A model generated the notes under the pieces. That model did no database searches. It was not told the origin of the DNA and saw only the letters and a program-made list of their open reading frames with translations. 64,000 bases of DNA from Euwallacea fornicatus (taxonomy: Eukaryota > Arthropoda > Insecta > Coleoptera > Curculionidae), in contig NC_089566.1 in assembly GCF_040115645.1 (NCBI RefSeq), forward strand, positions 2,356,001-2,420,000. The letters run 5' to 3'. A program made the position numbers and the translations under genes. Each line of letters starts with the position of its first letter. Position 1 is the first letter of the stretch. Positions 24,777 to 37,531 of the stretch are shown piece by piece.

Positions 24777-27700
24777 ATGAAGGCTTTTTATGTGACGGTG
24801 TCCATTCCTCTTCTGTTGGTTCTTGCTGGATTTAACCACGCTCATGGGTTGACAACTTTTGGAAAATCCAATTCTAACAACACGCCTCGGAACGATAGTA
24901 AGTATTTTCTCTTATACTTATCTTTTAGGTAGAAAAATTTGTTCTGCTGCAGCTAACATAAATTGATAGTTTTTTCACGTAAAAGTGTATGTTAACACGA
25001 AAGTAAACTGTCACCCTTAAAATGGAAAGCGGAGATGTCTCCGTTCACATAAACTCCCTTATGACTTTGTCTTTTATTTTCTCTACATATTGTACCTGTT
25101 TCTATCACGCAGTCGACATGAACATGTCTTTTAAAGCATTCCTCATCGTTTTGGCTATTAACACCCTTTCCATCCAATGTAAGTTGATGTTGCAGGTTTT
25201 TCACTTATTAACGCACGTTGAACTGTGCCAGGGCACTTTCCAGAGGGGTAGTCACGATGCCTTGTTTTACATTAGGACTAATTCTATATCATTCTTTGAT
25301 CTAACATTTTGCACGGGTGCACCAACATCATTTTAGTGTATATACCGGGTGTTTCAGATAAACCTGCCAACTGCTTGGCGCAGGTTCCTGTGGCCGAAAT
25401 AAGAAATGAAGGTCGCTCAAACATGGCTTCGCTCTCGCTTCCTGTGCGAAACACAGGGCGATAACAAAAATTATAATTTTTTCAGTTTTTTCCTGATAAA
25501 TTCGCTAAATACTTTCGTGCGAATTGGAAAACGCAAAAAATAGGTGTAGAGATACATCTTTTAATGGGAGCTGATAAGTGTTTTTGATTTGATCGGCGGC
25601 CCCCCCATTGACGTGCCCCGAAGGTTTAAAACAGAAAGTATGATACGCCACTGGCAAAAAAAAATCATTTTCAGAATGTTTCTGCGAAAAAAGTTTTTTT
25701 TTTAGTATTTTTTATAACCTCAGCCATTTTCTTGGAAAAAATAAAACGCAGTAATCTGCGACTGAGAAATCGCATAATTCATTCGTTTAACACCACAAAA
25801 AATACACCAGGAATTTCTCAAATAGTGCGCGATAATATACGGACAAGGGCCGAGGCGTGCGTTCTTGCAAATGTGGGGCATTTTCAACACCTTATTTAAT
25901 TATTGTTTTATAAACAGCGTAATGTACCTAATATAGTCTTGTTGTTTTAAAATAGTCAGGAATTTGTTTTTGCCGCGAAAATTATCAACGTTATGAAAAA
26001 ACATTCAAAAAAACTTGTTTTTCACATGAATGTGAAGCATTCAAAAAATTATCATATACATATGTGAATTTTTTTAACCAGTGACGCTACTTTCGACCAA
26101 AAAAACAATGATTCCGGTGTTGAAGCTTGTAGTCGGTGAGATTTTTCATCGACAAGTCTTGAGATTGAGAAAAGCATCATTGCTATTACGTCTTCGGAGA
26201 TGCGAAAATTCCAATTGGAAAAAGATCGCCTCAGGATCCGACTAAAATTTTCTAAAAGAATATTATTATCCAACTTTTAGTTGGCAAGGCCAAGCAATGC
26301 ACCGTACAGACCGACTGCACCACCATAAAAAATACCACCTGCTTGAGGGGGTCTTGCTTATGTGGAGACAATCATCCCCCCAACAATGGAGAATGCGTTG
26401 CCCCTTTACAAGGTAAGGATATTTTAAAATACATTAAAATTCAAACGATTGTTTTTTTTTTAATTTTTATCGGGATCGAAAATAGCTTAAAAAATTCTCG
26501 TCTAATAAATGTGCACATACGAGGTGGTTCGTGTAAATGTTTTATTAAATGTTCCAGAGAATAAAAAAATTACTAGTATCAATTTGCTACGTGGCCATCT
26601 CAAAATGATGGTGGACCTTTTGCCTACAGTTCCACGCAAATGGTCAATTTCGAATCCTATAGTGAGATCATTTAAACTGCATACCTAACCAGCTGTGGGA
26701 TTTTCGACTAGAGACATAGAAGATAGAAAGTAGGTCGTAGCTTGATTATATGCCGTAAAGTGAGGTTAGATCATTATATTATGTTACTTAAGTAACCAAA
26801 TATGCACAAACAATAATCGACATACGTTCTTTTTTTCAACAAGCTTCACAGCTGAGCAGATATGAAATATAAATGATCTCTCGGTGCTTTAGACCATATC
26901 ACAAGGCACAAACTCAAAATGAAACCTTTTTATTTTTTATTATATTTTTTATATATTTTTAAAAATCGCTGTTTGGAAAAGGCCACCCCTTGAATGTGGG
27001 GTTTTTGCCTGATACTTGCTTACTAATAATCAGTTCGAAGCTTGAAAACAAAAACCCATGCTATACAGAGTATTTCATAAAGATACTGACAAACTTTCAG
27101 GGGATGTAGAGCTTAGAACAACAAATATTTAGATCTAGCAAAGTTAAGTTCGAATTCGCTTCGTATCTAAGATACAGCGTGTAATTTTCTTTTAACTTTT
27201 TTAAATATTTCAAAAACGGTTTAGGATAAGGACACGAAATTCGGGACACGCTATGGCGAGACACATGTGTATGTTCGGGGACAGGCACACTATTTCCACC
27301 TATACCAGTGGCGTTCGTACGACAATACAACGTTTCTACGCGTGTATGATTCAGAATGGTATGGCGCAGAATTTAATGGAATCACATTTTGGAAGAGGAG
27401 TATTATTTTGCAATGGGGCATGTTTCGCACATGTTTGTGTTCATATTCTCTATTTCTACTAAAAGAAGAATTAATCAGTTTCTCCTAAAGAATAAAAAAT
27501 TATTTTTTATCTTGAAAACGTCTAGTTGAGCAACAAAATACTAAGAGGCCTCTTTGTTAAGAATTCATGAAATGTTAAAAAAATATATTCGTCTTTTAAA
27601 AAATCGCTTGCGTACCATTTCTTCCATTAAAAACGTCCAATTAAATGGCTGCACGGGCGCCATTGGTGCAGTTGCAAACATTCTGCCTGCTCCACAACAT

Positions 27701-30249
27701 GCACATTTATCCCACCATAGCATGTCCCTGATTTTATATCCTCATCCCAAACAGTTTTCGAAATATCTCAAAAAATATTAAAGACATAAGATATTAAATA
27801 CTCTGTATCTTGAAAACGAAGCGATTTCTGATTTAATTTTAGTACATTTCCATATTTATTTTTATGCGCTCTACATCGCCTGAAAGTTTGTTTGTATTTT
27901 TAGGAGACACCTATCTATACAGGGTGTCCCTGCCATGACTAAAACGATTAAACAAAAATTCTCGAATCAAAAATAAGCTGTTTTAGGTAAACTTACGCAT
28001 GTCAAATATTGCTTCGTTTTGCCGCTGCAGGACGCCAAACTTTTCAGATTAATTTCGTTTTTTCGAAATAATTACTAAACGTTTTATCAGATTTTTACTA
28101 ATTTTAGGTCTAAGTTACCACATAAATGAGCACGTTGGGGCGGGGTCGTTTTTTAATGCGTGAAAATATTAATAATTGTTTGTATTTTTGTTACCCCCTG
28201 TACGAATGAGTTTCTTGTTTTCTCTGCCACAAGCTAACTTCAATTTTGAAAATTATTTGTTTTTGGTAAAGTTTTTACCAGATATATAAGTTCCCTACCA
28301 AGAAATTCCTTATGCTAACGTGTAATTCATGGTGGCTCAAAAATAAGGTGCCACGTCGCACTTTTATTTTTTTCAAAGAAAAGAGTCTTCTTATGTGTAA
28401 TTTTAAATATCATAAAAATAAAAAAAAATTATATCGAAGTCGGTCACTAAAGATTGACACTGTTGAATTGAACCTTGTTGTGTATTTTCTGGGCGCTTCC
28501 ATTACTTTGCTCATATCTGTATGTGAACCATCCAGTATAACAGATTGACATATTCATGGAAATAATAATCTACGGGATTTTCTAACGTCTCGATCTTTTA
28601 ATAATAGTAAAAACGCAATAACATTTGAACCACAAACGTTAACTGAATCAAAACGGATGGGAATGGGTAGGTATAGGACACGTCACACCCGATTTGTTAA
28701 AAATCTCAAATACAAGCGAAAAATTATATCAAACTAGAGCGTTTCTGTTTCAAAAACAAAAGAGTGACGTAATATTTGTGTTATGAATCACCCTGTATAA
28801 TGAAGTTTTAGTGGAAGAGATGCTCCACTAGAAATTATTATTGATTTATTTGGATTATTGCTTTGTAAATCAACAAGAGAATAATACACAGTGATGTGTC
28901 CCTTACGGAGGGTCAACCTTCATACGATATTCACGCGTACAGGTTCATAGTTCCGGAAAATTGTCATCTCCGCAAATATTCGCCGTTTAGATGCATTATA
29001 AAAAACGATTTCTGCCAAAATCACGTTCTGGAAATAGAGATTTAACTGCGGCAATAGTAGAGGAAATGATGATTTTCCTCGTGATTTTTGTAGCATAACT
29101 TGTAATTTTCTTCATAGTTATATTCCGCTGGGATATCAGCAAATCAGGTACACGAAAGGAAATAAAAGGTTGGTTTCAAAAACTGTTGGGTGTGCGTGCG
29201 GTTTAAGCATTAAGACGTTCAAAAACTTTTAAGTGCTATTTATCACACTTCTCTAAGCCGCTTTTCCATGGATTTTGATTGGAGCTGAACTAGGGTCTCT
29301 ACCATTAATATTCATATAACCACTTTGTCAAGCTCACTGTTCATACGTTCAAAATGAACCTTTCCCAACATAGCGATTTCCTTGATGATAATAATTTTCT
29401 GGAGTTTACAACGATTTTAACGTCCCTTTAGGTCCCAACCACATCTGTTCCAAAAACGATGACTGTGTGAACAACGCGGTCTGCGTTCCTTTGAAGGAAG
29501 TAAAAACTTCTAAAGATATTGCACAATTTCAACACACCCCTGATATGAGTATTTGCAGATGTCAAGAAGGTTATATAGAAATCGGAGCCACATGTGGTGG
29601 TAAGTATATCTGTAACAGCCGAATTACTGCAAATAAACGTTTTAAAAGAAAACCGTAAAGAAACCGTAAATGAGCAATTTTAGCACCAAGAAATAATGGT
29701 ATTGATCGGAGTTCCAGTTTCATAATACAACAGTAATTCATACATAATTATATGCAACCTTTCCAGATTTTGAATATTTATACGTTTTGGAATTTACAAG
29801 CAATAAAATACATTGCATGTGCTTTATTATTAACATAACGTGATTTTCAATTTTCAGAGGCTAATTAATATATCAGCATTATTTACCACAAATAGACTAA
29901 ATTCTCTGCGAAAACGATCTAAAAAAGCGTTTCGTTAAGGGCGCAGTTCTCTGCATTTTGCCCATTTGAAGTCGAAATTAGCAAAACTTGTTTCTCGTCA
30001 AGGAGTTTGGCAAACTACCTACAAATTAAAGCTCCCCATCATTAAAACACCATTAGCCACAAAATGGGAAATCTTACGTCCCGTTTGTATTATACTTGCA
30101 CCTAACTGGAATTCGACATGTATTTTTACCCCACACTTAAAGACCACAAGCTGTATACCTTTAATCGTTATATTCTTTCAGGAAGGACAAATGGTGGTAC
30201 CCTGTCATTCCTGGTTATCGCCTTAGCTTTATACAGAATGTTCAATTAG
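24777..30249 (+). CDS. Secreted/membrane-anchored EB-module cysteine-rich protein, alternative first and last exons
   Basis: Exons: 1a 24777-24897, 1b 25118-25178, 2 26281-26412, 3 29432-29599, then 30182-30249 (or 29858-29868). Both first exons encode a signal peptide (MKAFYVTVSIPLLLVLAGF in 1a; MNMSFKAFLIVLAINTLSIQ in 1b), and both end in phase 1 before GTAAGT, so either can splice to exon 2. Exon 2 holds cysteines spaced like an EB module (CTVQTDC, CLRGSCLC, GEC). Exon 3 holds a second set (CSKNDDC, ICRC, TC). The exon at 30182 adds GGTLSFLVIALALYRMF before the stop, a short hydrophobic tail that fits a GPI-anchor signal or a membrane segment. Isoforms are 162 aa (1a) or 142 aa (1b). EB modules occur in many invertebrate extracellular proteins without a defined activity. 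The specific function is unknown. The exons are joined by phase and splice sites only. Confidence 0.75.
25118..25178 (+). CDS. Alternative signal-peptide exon 1b of the EB gene
   Basis: A 61-bp exon: ATG, 20 codons of a typical signal peptide, then one base before GTAAGT. It has the same phase as exon 1a and lies 220 bp downstream of it. It probably uses its own start site, since skipping into it from 1a would not keep an open frame. Confidence 0.65.
27060..27930. repeat. Large diverged inverted repeat inside the EB gene's intron
   Basis: A left arm (about 27063-27330) and a right arm (about 27630-27925) match as reverse complements. Shared words in order are caaactttcagg(g/c)gatgtagagc, cgcttcgt, agatacag(c/a)g, aaatatttc(a/g)aaaac, acatgctatgg/acacgctatgg and ggcg(t/c)(t/c)cgt. 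The right outer end is TATACAGGGTGT-like, and the left one is tatacagagtat. Divergence is roughly 25-30 percent by eye. It is probably an old foldback transposon. Confidence 0.65.
29858..29868 (+). CDS. Possible alternative last exon (secreted form) of the EB gene
   Basis: After an acceptor tttcag the frame continues from exon 3 as Glu-Ala-Asn-stop. Used instead of the exon at 30182, it would give a soluble protein without the hydrophobic tail. No poly(A) signal is evident close by, so it may be unused. Confidence 0.35.
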
Positions 30250-30341
30250 AAGGGGGAGCGGAGTCGGGGCACTTAATAACTCATTGTTTTTCATCAACCT
30301 GTGAACTCCTTTATGTACTTGACTCTCTTATCGATAAATTA

Positions 30342-30347
30342 AATAAA
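30342..30347 (+). terminator. Poly(A) signal of the EB gene
   Basis: An AATAAA lies 93 bp past the stop of the membrane-tail exon, in an AT-rich 3' flank. This supports the exon at 30182-30249 as the real last exon. Confidence 0.5.
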
Positions 30348-31700
30348 ATAATAAAAAGTTTACCTAAATCAATACAAAAACTGTTCATGTGGTATCTAGT
30401 CTGTTAATAATCACGAAATATCTATATTTAGCTTACAATTATTACTGTCACGTTGTCATTGCGATAGTAAAGTAGAAAGGACTATTTCATAAAGTTAATA
30501 GCTTATTACTTATAATTTTATGTATGTTAAACAGTTAGGGAAAAGTTCCGGAAATACATTGTTTCAAAGCACAACTTCAGGATGCATAGTCGAGGCTCCA
30601 TTATTGTTTGATATAATCACCATTTTAGATACATAATTGTGACCGTTTTTATCGTTATATAGTGAGTTGAGTTTGCACCCATTCCTATATTAATATGTAA
30701 TTCACCGTTTATACGCATTTAAAAGTAATATAGTTTAAGAGTGATTTTTCGTTTTTACCATTTATCAATAATAGTTTGCTTGCTTATTTAAGATTACTAC
30801 TAAAACACAAAATAACGCTTCTGCATTGATAAATAAATAATGTTAAGGCGAATACAAGTCGTATTGTAATTTTGTATGTGTTATTTTTAAAATAAATATA
30901 TAACGTTATCAGTTCCATGGCTTCACTAATCATCGCTGCCTAGAAGTATATAGGAATGATGTTCACGGTCAATTCCTCTTCTTTTTTGAGCGTCATGGGC
31001 AAAGAAAAATCTGTATTCGTTGGAATGTATTTTTATTAAATCGTCTTCATGAATCTTGTTGCTATTTTAAAAACATAACAAAATTTTATTAACTGAATAA
31101 GTTAATATGATAATTAAAATATCGAATATACATCGCGCATCAAAAATATGCGCTAATGGAGTTGGACACTCCACATATACATATATATCAATATTGGAGA
31201 GAAATATTTTATCATATATGAAGCTCAATGTAAGAAAAAACGTATTTATAAGGCCGTCAGGGGTTAAAAATGTAATACTTGGCCATGAGAATTAGAAGAA
31301 ATTACACTAATTAAATAGCTTAAGACATATTGGACGAAATATATAATACTTTCTATAAGCAAAATCAACGGTTCTTCTGCTAAAAACATTCATCCCTATT
31401 AATCACTAGAATGGCACGACGTAGTCCTACTAGAGAAATACAGAATGTACAATCTAATCACAATATAAAAGAGGGAATGATTTCTAAGTTCAGACAATTT
31501 AAACCCGACCAAGTGTTCCTTTTCAAAATAATTATTACAAGTCAGTCTTCATTTGCATTAAAAAAATTCATTCAAACAACTTAAGTAATCTCAAAATTTG
31601 CAACGTCTTCGATCTGCCCACTCTTCCTCTGAGCAAACAATTTACTGTTCCAAGATAACAAATTAACAGCTTTCTGGAGGGGTAGCAGGGCTTGGAATGG
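30348..31700. other. Intergenic DNA between convergent EB and LMLN genes
   Basis: AT-rich, with several AATAAA strings and no recognisable ORF. Both flanking genes end here. Confidence 0.4.
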
Positions 31701-31713
31701 AATATCACACATA

Positions 31714-31719
31714 TTTATT
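31714..31719 (-). terminator. Possible poly(A) signal of LMLN
   Basis: AATAAA on the minus strand 22 bp past the stop codon. It would leave a very short 3' UTR, so a later signal may be used. Confidence 0.35.
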
Positions 31720-31741
31720 CAAATGTACGTCGTATACCGAG

Positions 31742-34700
31742 TTACGATATACACCACACAATTGACGTTAATAGGAAAAACAAGTAAAAGGGGACTTTGG
31801 CATTATTGGAATCACATCGCAGCTCATCACGATGATAAATTGTGGAAGGAGGGGCCTCTTCGCCAGGTTTGCACCACTCTCCTCGGGCCTCAAACTCTCT
31901 CTATTGAAATGTGATAAATAGGACGTTTTGATAGCATAAAAGAAATAAAACGTTTACCTCGCATATTTCCCTACAAGGCGGACAGACTATGGCGCCCTTA
32001 TGTAACCATCCATTGCTAAATATCCTAATGGAAATCTCCTGATTGGCGTGGTGGCAAGTGTAGGAATAATTTCCCACCTAAGCCAAAATATTGTTACGTA
32101 CGAAAACAATTGTGATAAAAGTGCGTACCAAAATGTGTAACCTCCCTGCAGAACAATTGTAAGGATAACATCCGGATCCCCAATGCATCCACTGTCGCAA
32201 TTGTCCGCAAGATTTTTCCTCCCACATACGATCGGTGTGCTCAAAGCATTTCGAGTTTTTTCCATATTTCTCCAGAGCAAAATTCTTGTCTTGCTCTAGG
32301 AATTATTATTTTAGGACTAAACAAAGCTTATTAAATTCCTCTTACTAGGATTATTTTCAGCGTAATGACAGTGGGAGCCTCTGACAATAACATTCTGAGA
32401 TTTCCACGTAAACTCCTGGATGTATGGACAGTAGTCGGCTAAAGAGACTGAACCGCCATACCAACCCTCCTTGCCTGGGTTTACGTGATCGAGAGTATCA
32501 AAATTCTGAAAAAAATTTAAACAAAAATCCCATAATCATAAAAGTTTGCTTTGGTGTGGTGTGAGCCCACGCAAATAACGTGTAATTTTATTTTATCGTT
32601 TACGCCATATAGAAAAAAGTATAAAAGTAAGACAGAATATTTGTTTTATTATATTACATAGTTTTGAATGCCTATTTAAACACAAATGTGGAATGTAGGG
32701 CATGTACGTGTTTTATAGTAATTTATTCCCTAGCGTTTCAGGCTATTGCCTCCAATCTCCATAACAAATATTGATCGACAGTTGTTTAGGCAACCAGACA
32801 TACATGTCTCTCACGAAACCTAAACTAAAGCCATCCCAAAGTACCATCTGCAAAGTAGCACATAGCCCTAAACTGAGTTGTTTGGAATCGTGTTGTGGAT
32901 TGAAACCCGGCAGTCCGAGTTTCAGATTAAAACGAAAGACATTTTTTTCAAGTTTATGCCTTTTTAGTAACAGAAACTTGGCCTTGAACGAAATATCAAA
33001 TACAGCGCAAAAAATAAACAAAAATGGAGTCGAATATACATAGATGACCGAAAGTCCCGCATTAATTCGTTAAAAATTGAGTTTTTGATTAAAATATCAG
33101 AACACGTGAAATATCGCTTTTAGTTGTGCATTTTTTGACGCAACAGATGCGCATACAGAGTTACTCACGTAGTAGATAAATGTACTTTTAAATGTTTTTT
33201 TTGTGGGACCTGATAAAACGGTGTTTTTGAATTCTTTGAGAAATTTTGAAGGTATTTCATATAACATATACATATAATAATAATAACAACAACAACAATA
33301 CAATCGATGGATTGTATGAAGGGGGCAGTTAGAGTGGTCTGCTAGATGTCCCGACCTCACTCATATGGACTTTTGCTATAGGGCTATCTGAAACACAGGG
33401 TATATAATGCTCCTAAATCATCTTGTTCGGGCAACAAGAATAGAAGGGAAATCTCAAAAATTTATCTATATCCATATTTATGGCGTCTGAAGATGTTTTA
33501 CCTGATAAATTTTGGGCAATTCGCTCTCATATTCCACCAGATTGCAAAGCGCCACCGAAGTCCTGTCGTCGGTGCATTCGGTTTGCAAAGGATCCCTCTT
33601 GACTTTATTGCAAAAGGGATGAATAGAAAAGCCTCTGGTAAATGACACTTAGATTACAGCAAACACTAAATTAAGGTGTAGCGAGGCTATACTTGCTGGA
33701 TTTGGTATTGATCCATTCCTTGCAGCTCTTCATAACGAAATCACAGCCTAAATTCCTGCCCCAAGACATCTCGCCTGACATACTATAGTTAGCGATATAC
33801 CATCCAGTATCTTCCATAAGGGCCAAGGTTATTCGCGAGATTGTAGGGTTCTGAGTGTGCGTTCCGGTCATCGCTTCATTCTGAAAGGAAAATATGAACC
33901 ACGGAAAAGAGAACACTTCAAATTACCTCAAAAACTCGCTTTTCCCAATGGGTCAACACAGTTCCCTCTTCTCCTTGGTCTTCCAATTCAGCACCCTCCA
34001 GTTCTGAGCAGTTGAAATAATCTTTAGCCTCTTGTAGCACGGTGGGTGTTACCATCATTTGAACATCTCGCTTTATATATCCGTCTTTTACATGCCAATG
34101 ACGAGTAAAAGTGTTTATTACCTTGTTACTCCATTGGTAAGTCTGTAATCTATGAGAGAATTTAGTTGAATTACAATAAAATGGTTTTACGATACAGAAA
34201 CAAGTTGAATTCTTAGTCGAGAATAAATTTCGGAAAATAATTCCTTACTCTATTACTCAACAGTTTCTTTATTTAATTTTCAACTTACGACTCGTTTAAA
34301 GGTGGTTTTCCGGTCTCAGGACTACGTTCTGTTAGCGGATTACCATCTCTATCTCGATAAAATGCATAAAGACTAACAGAAAAGCCCAGCGCGTGAAGGA
34401 TTTCATGTTTTACCGTGGAGAGCAAAATTTCCAGATCCTGTCGGCTAGTGCTAATACTATTAGGGCATAAATTAGCATGTCCCGCTATTGGCCTAGAAAA
34501 ATTTAATGCCGATCAAGTTGTTTTCTTATGAATTTCAATGGACTATCACCTGTCTAATCCAGATTCCTGCTGGCAGTGACTGGCATAAGCGACCGTTAAA
34601 GACTTGTTGCACCTCTCAGTCTGCATGGCAGACACATAAAAAACGAAGTCGAAATCTGGAATACCTTCGCCTTGGACCGAACCTTTGGATTCTCGACACT

Positions 34701-37531
34701 TTTGCCCAGTCGAATTGCAAATTCGACACACGTCCAAGTGCTCATCCGGCACTTCCACTTCCCCGCACATGGTTTTCTCACTGCACTCTTCTATGCAGTG
34801 AGTATGGCCATTTTTAACGAAGACTTGAGAGTCGCTGCATTTTCTGAGGGACAAGAAATTACTTTAAGTTCACTCTCACACTCATACTAACGCGGATGTC
34901 TGCTGAATGTAGTCATGATATTGGCCAATAGAGGCAATTGTGTGTTGTAGTAGACATCCATGGGTTTACAATTATGTACAAGAAACAATATAACGTGATT
35001 GAAACACAAGATAATTTCTACGAGTGATGTAGTATCGGTTTTGAATGACTCATTGTGCAACATCTAACGACTTCCTAGTAAATACACGGATATTTCTGAT
35101 GCCAGGTTCTGTAGCGACAGAATCCTTCAGTGGCTCCTACCTCGACTTACAACTCGGTACCTGTTTCCTTCGACCTTGTGAATTATAATGAATTTTACAA
35201 GAACGTTTGATTAAAGTCGATACTGCAGATTTTTTACTGTTAAGGGTATAATGTACCTGTTCTAATATGGTATATGCTTAATGAATAGACTTGTCGCAGC
35301 GAAAAGTTCGAAACTGTCTATATATAGTAAAATGATGAATTGGCACTTTAATAGCAAGCACGCAGGAAAATCTGGTACATCAGTTTGATTTCTAAGATTA
35401 AATCGCTTTTCCAATGGAGATGGCACGGACGCGATTTCACATTCATGTAGCATTGTTCGTCTTGTTTACTCATATCTGCGGTGTAATTTCAAACAATGAC
35501 AAAAATTCTCTAATTATTATGCCACCGTCTCTTACGTACGGAAGTAATATAATTGCATTTTTCTCCTTGATGGGATTTGCATAGTCAATGTATAGGGTGT
35601 GTCAGCTTCGCCCCAAACACTTACCTGTTTAGTCGAATCACGCTTTGCGCTCTTCTGACGAAGAGAGCTTGCTCCCAGAAATTTACAGCCTCTGGCAATA
35701 TGGTATTCTGAAATGCAAACGTGATTGATTTTTTTTTTCCGAAAAAAACGAATAAAAATCGATTTTACAATCAGCTCGGCGTGGAACCGCTAGAGTCGCG
35801 GTTGAAGTGAAAAATGCAGAGGCACGAGTTATTGGAGTCATCATGATGGAATTGAAACTTGAGGAAATTTTCCGGTTTAAAAACTCATTAATTGTCGCAG
35901 CTTATCAATTCGCGCTAAATGGCGACAATAACAATTAAAATAATAAACGTTATAAATCCGACGGAAAAATCACTTAATATTACCCGAGCAACGCAAGTAG
36001 AAGCAGATAATCTTAAGGATTGATCCGAGTATAGAAAAGTACCAGGAAATGTGTTATAAAACGATAATTTAATTTGTCCCATGTGTGATGTGGGACAGGC
36101 GGCTTATTAGCATATTATAAAACTTATATGAAACCTAATAAGCCTTATCTTTGTTTTCGTTATATCTTATCGAGGCACCTAATGTATAACCTGTAATTCC
36201 TAAACTTTTTTGCAATCGTTGTAGTGTTTAACTTACGTTTCCCTCGACTAGTAACAGCACAATCAACGGCGTCACATAAAAATGTCGAACTTCTTTTCGA
36301 ATCTCTTCGGCGGCAGTAAGAGCAAAAGTAAAAAGGACAAAGGTAAAGAACCCGAAGTGAATTCTTACCAGACTCAAAAGGAAGATGATTCTGTCGATTT
36401 ACCTGTGCTTAGTCGGAGACTGTCCCTATCAAAAAGTGGGCGAATGAAGGAGAAGAAGCGTATGAACATATCAGTGATGCAGCAGTGCGGTGATGAAAAT
36501 TCTGAAGCTAACGGAGGACACACTAGGAAGGCCTCTATGCCTAGCAACGACGTTTTTGATATCGAAGGGATCGAACGGGCGATAAAGGAGAGCAGTCGGG
36601 ATATGGATAAACCCTAAGGCCGTCCGGTAAAAGGGTTGGGATTAAATACTGTGCTGTGCCAAACCAAAACCTCCACGCTCATTGTGATACAACGGTTGTT
36701 AGCTAATCCAGTGATAGATGCTGTTTTTCTATTTTTTTAATATGGGAAATTTATATGAATGTTTGGTTGTTTTCGATGACGTAAGTGAATATTCTTTAAT
36801 ATATACTGCTACACACACTTACCCAGTCTTTAAATTATCAATACACTGTCTACTCTTAAACCGATTTCAAGTGACGGGGAAGATTATTGATGTTTCAATT
36901 GTTCATTTTATTAGAACGAAATCCTCTATAATTTATAAAAATATTAATTAATTGGTTTACAACTAAAACCTTGTTCTGGATATAACGTGAAAATTGTAAT
37001 CTTGAAATCGTCACAATAAGGCGATAACCAGTCGTTCGTTGCTTTTACTATTAACGTTATTAGCGAGCTTACGTAAAATAAGATAATAAGTGAAAAGTAT
37101 CGGATGTTGAAGGGGCCCTCCAAGGCAGTTCTCCCCAATTAAATTTTAAGATGCTGCAGAGATGAATAAGGCAATTATTCCTTATTATTAGGTAACTAAA
37201 TTGTGGCCACAGGGGGGCCTGAGCAGGTGCGATCGTTGGACATAGGTCCGGAAATGTGCGCATTTGTGGCCAAATGAGATAAGAAAAGGTTCATAATTGG
37301 CCGAGACCAATTTGCTATCACTTACGTTAATCAGCTTAAATCGTTCCTCGTCTAACCTGTGAAATGATTACATATTGTTAATAATAGTCCAATGCAGCGA
37401 CTGAATATATTATCAAAAATGTATTTTACGCACCTATAAACACTTTGGTCATAATACAATAAAATTCTTAACGATTGGTCAGCGGCTCGTTTCTTGATCA
37501 CGTGATGCGGCTCCACGAACGTGTGCAATAC
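31742..37531 (-). CDS. LMLN: Leishmanolysin-like peptidase (invadolysin, M8), first coding exon missing
   Basis: Twelve coding exons in order (minus strand): 37531-37434, 37356-37326, 35707-35625, 34843-34550, 34492-34289, 34149-33927, 33880-33693, 33634-33502, 32505-32346, 32295-32129, 32077-31958 and 31900-31742. Every junction keeps phase, giving 619 aa so far. The zinc motif HEILHALGF is in the exon at 34492; the distant third His ligand is in THWEKR (34149 exon). Other family marks are LRILLYYDQSVYR, TMCGEV.VPDEHLD, MTGTHTQNP, ALMEDTGWY, GGSVSLADYCPY and WMHWGSGCYPYNC. The last exon ends in the hydrophobic YLFFLLTSIVWCIS, a probable GPI-anchor signal. Invadolysins are zinc metalloproteases tied to cell migration and lipid droplets. 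The first exon with the signal peptide was not found upstream of 37531. The second exon listed is only 31 bp. A gene is nested in the intron 35708-37325. Confidence 0.93.
36282..36617 (+). CDS. PRR15-like small phosphoprotein, nested in an LMLN intron
   Basis: A single uninterrupted ORF of 111 aa with an AAAA-ATG start context. The N-terminus is MSNFFSNLFGGSKSK followed by a lysine-rich tract. The central part SRRLSLSKSGRMKEKKR resembles the 'RRNLKISRSGRFKEKRK' core of vertebrate proline-rich protein 15, and contains basic-directed phosphosite-like RRLS and RKAS. The end (VFDIEGIERAIKESSRDMD) is acidic and helical. An ATTAAA at 36641 could serve as poly(A) signal. The function of the family is poorly known. 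The gene lies wholly inside the LMLN intron 35708-37325 on the opposite strand. Homology is from memory of one motif, so the family name is tentative, but coding status looks good. Confidence 0.7.
   Translation: MSNFFSNLFGGSKSKSKKDKGKEPEVNSYQTQKEDDSVDLPVLSRRLSLSKSGRMKEKKRMNISVMQQCGDENSEANGGHTRKASMPSNDVFDIEGIERAIKESSRDMDKP

Noticed and set aside
32743..33043. Overlapping 90-codon ORFs on both strands in an LMLN intron
   Set aside because: Both strands look equally open and neither has a known motif; probably transposon-derived DNA.
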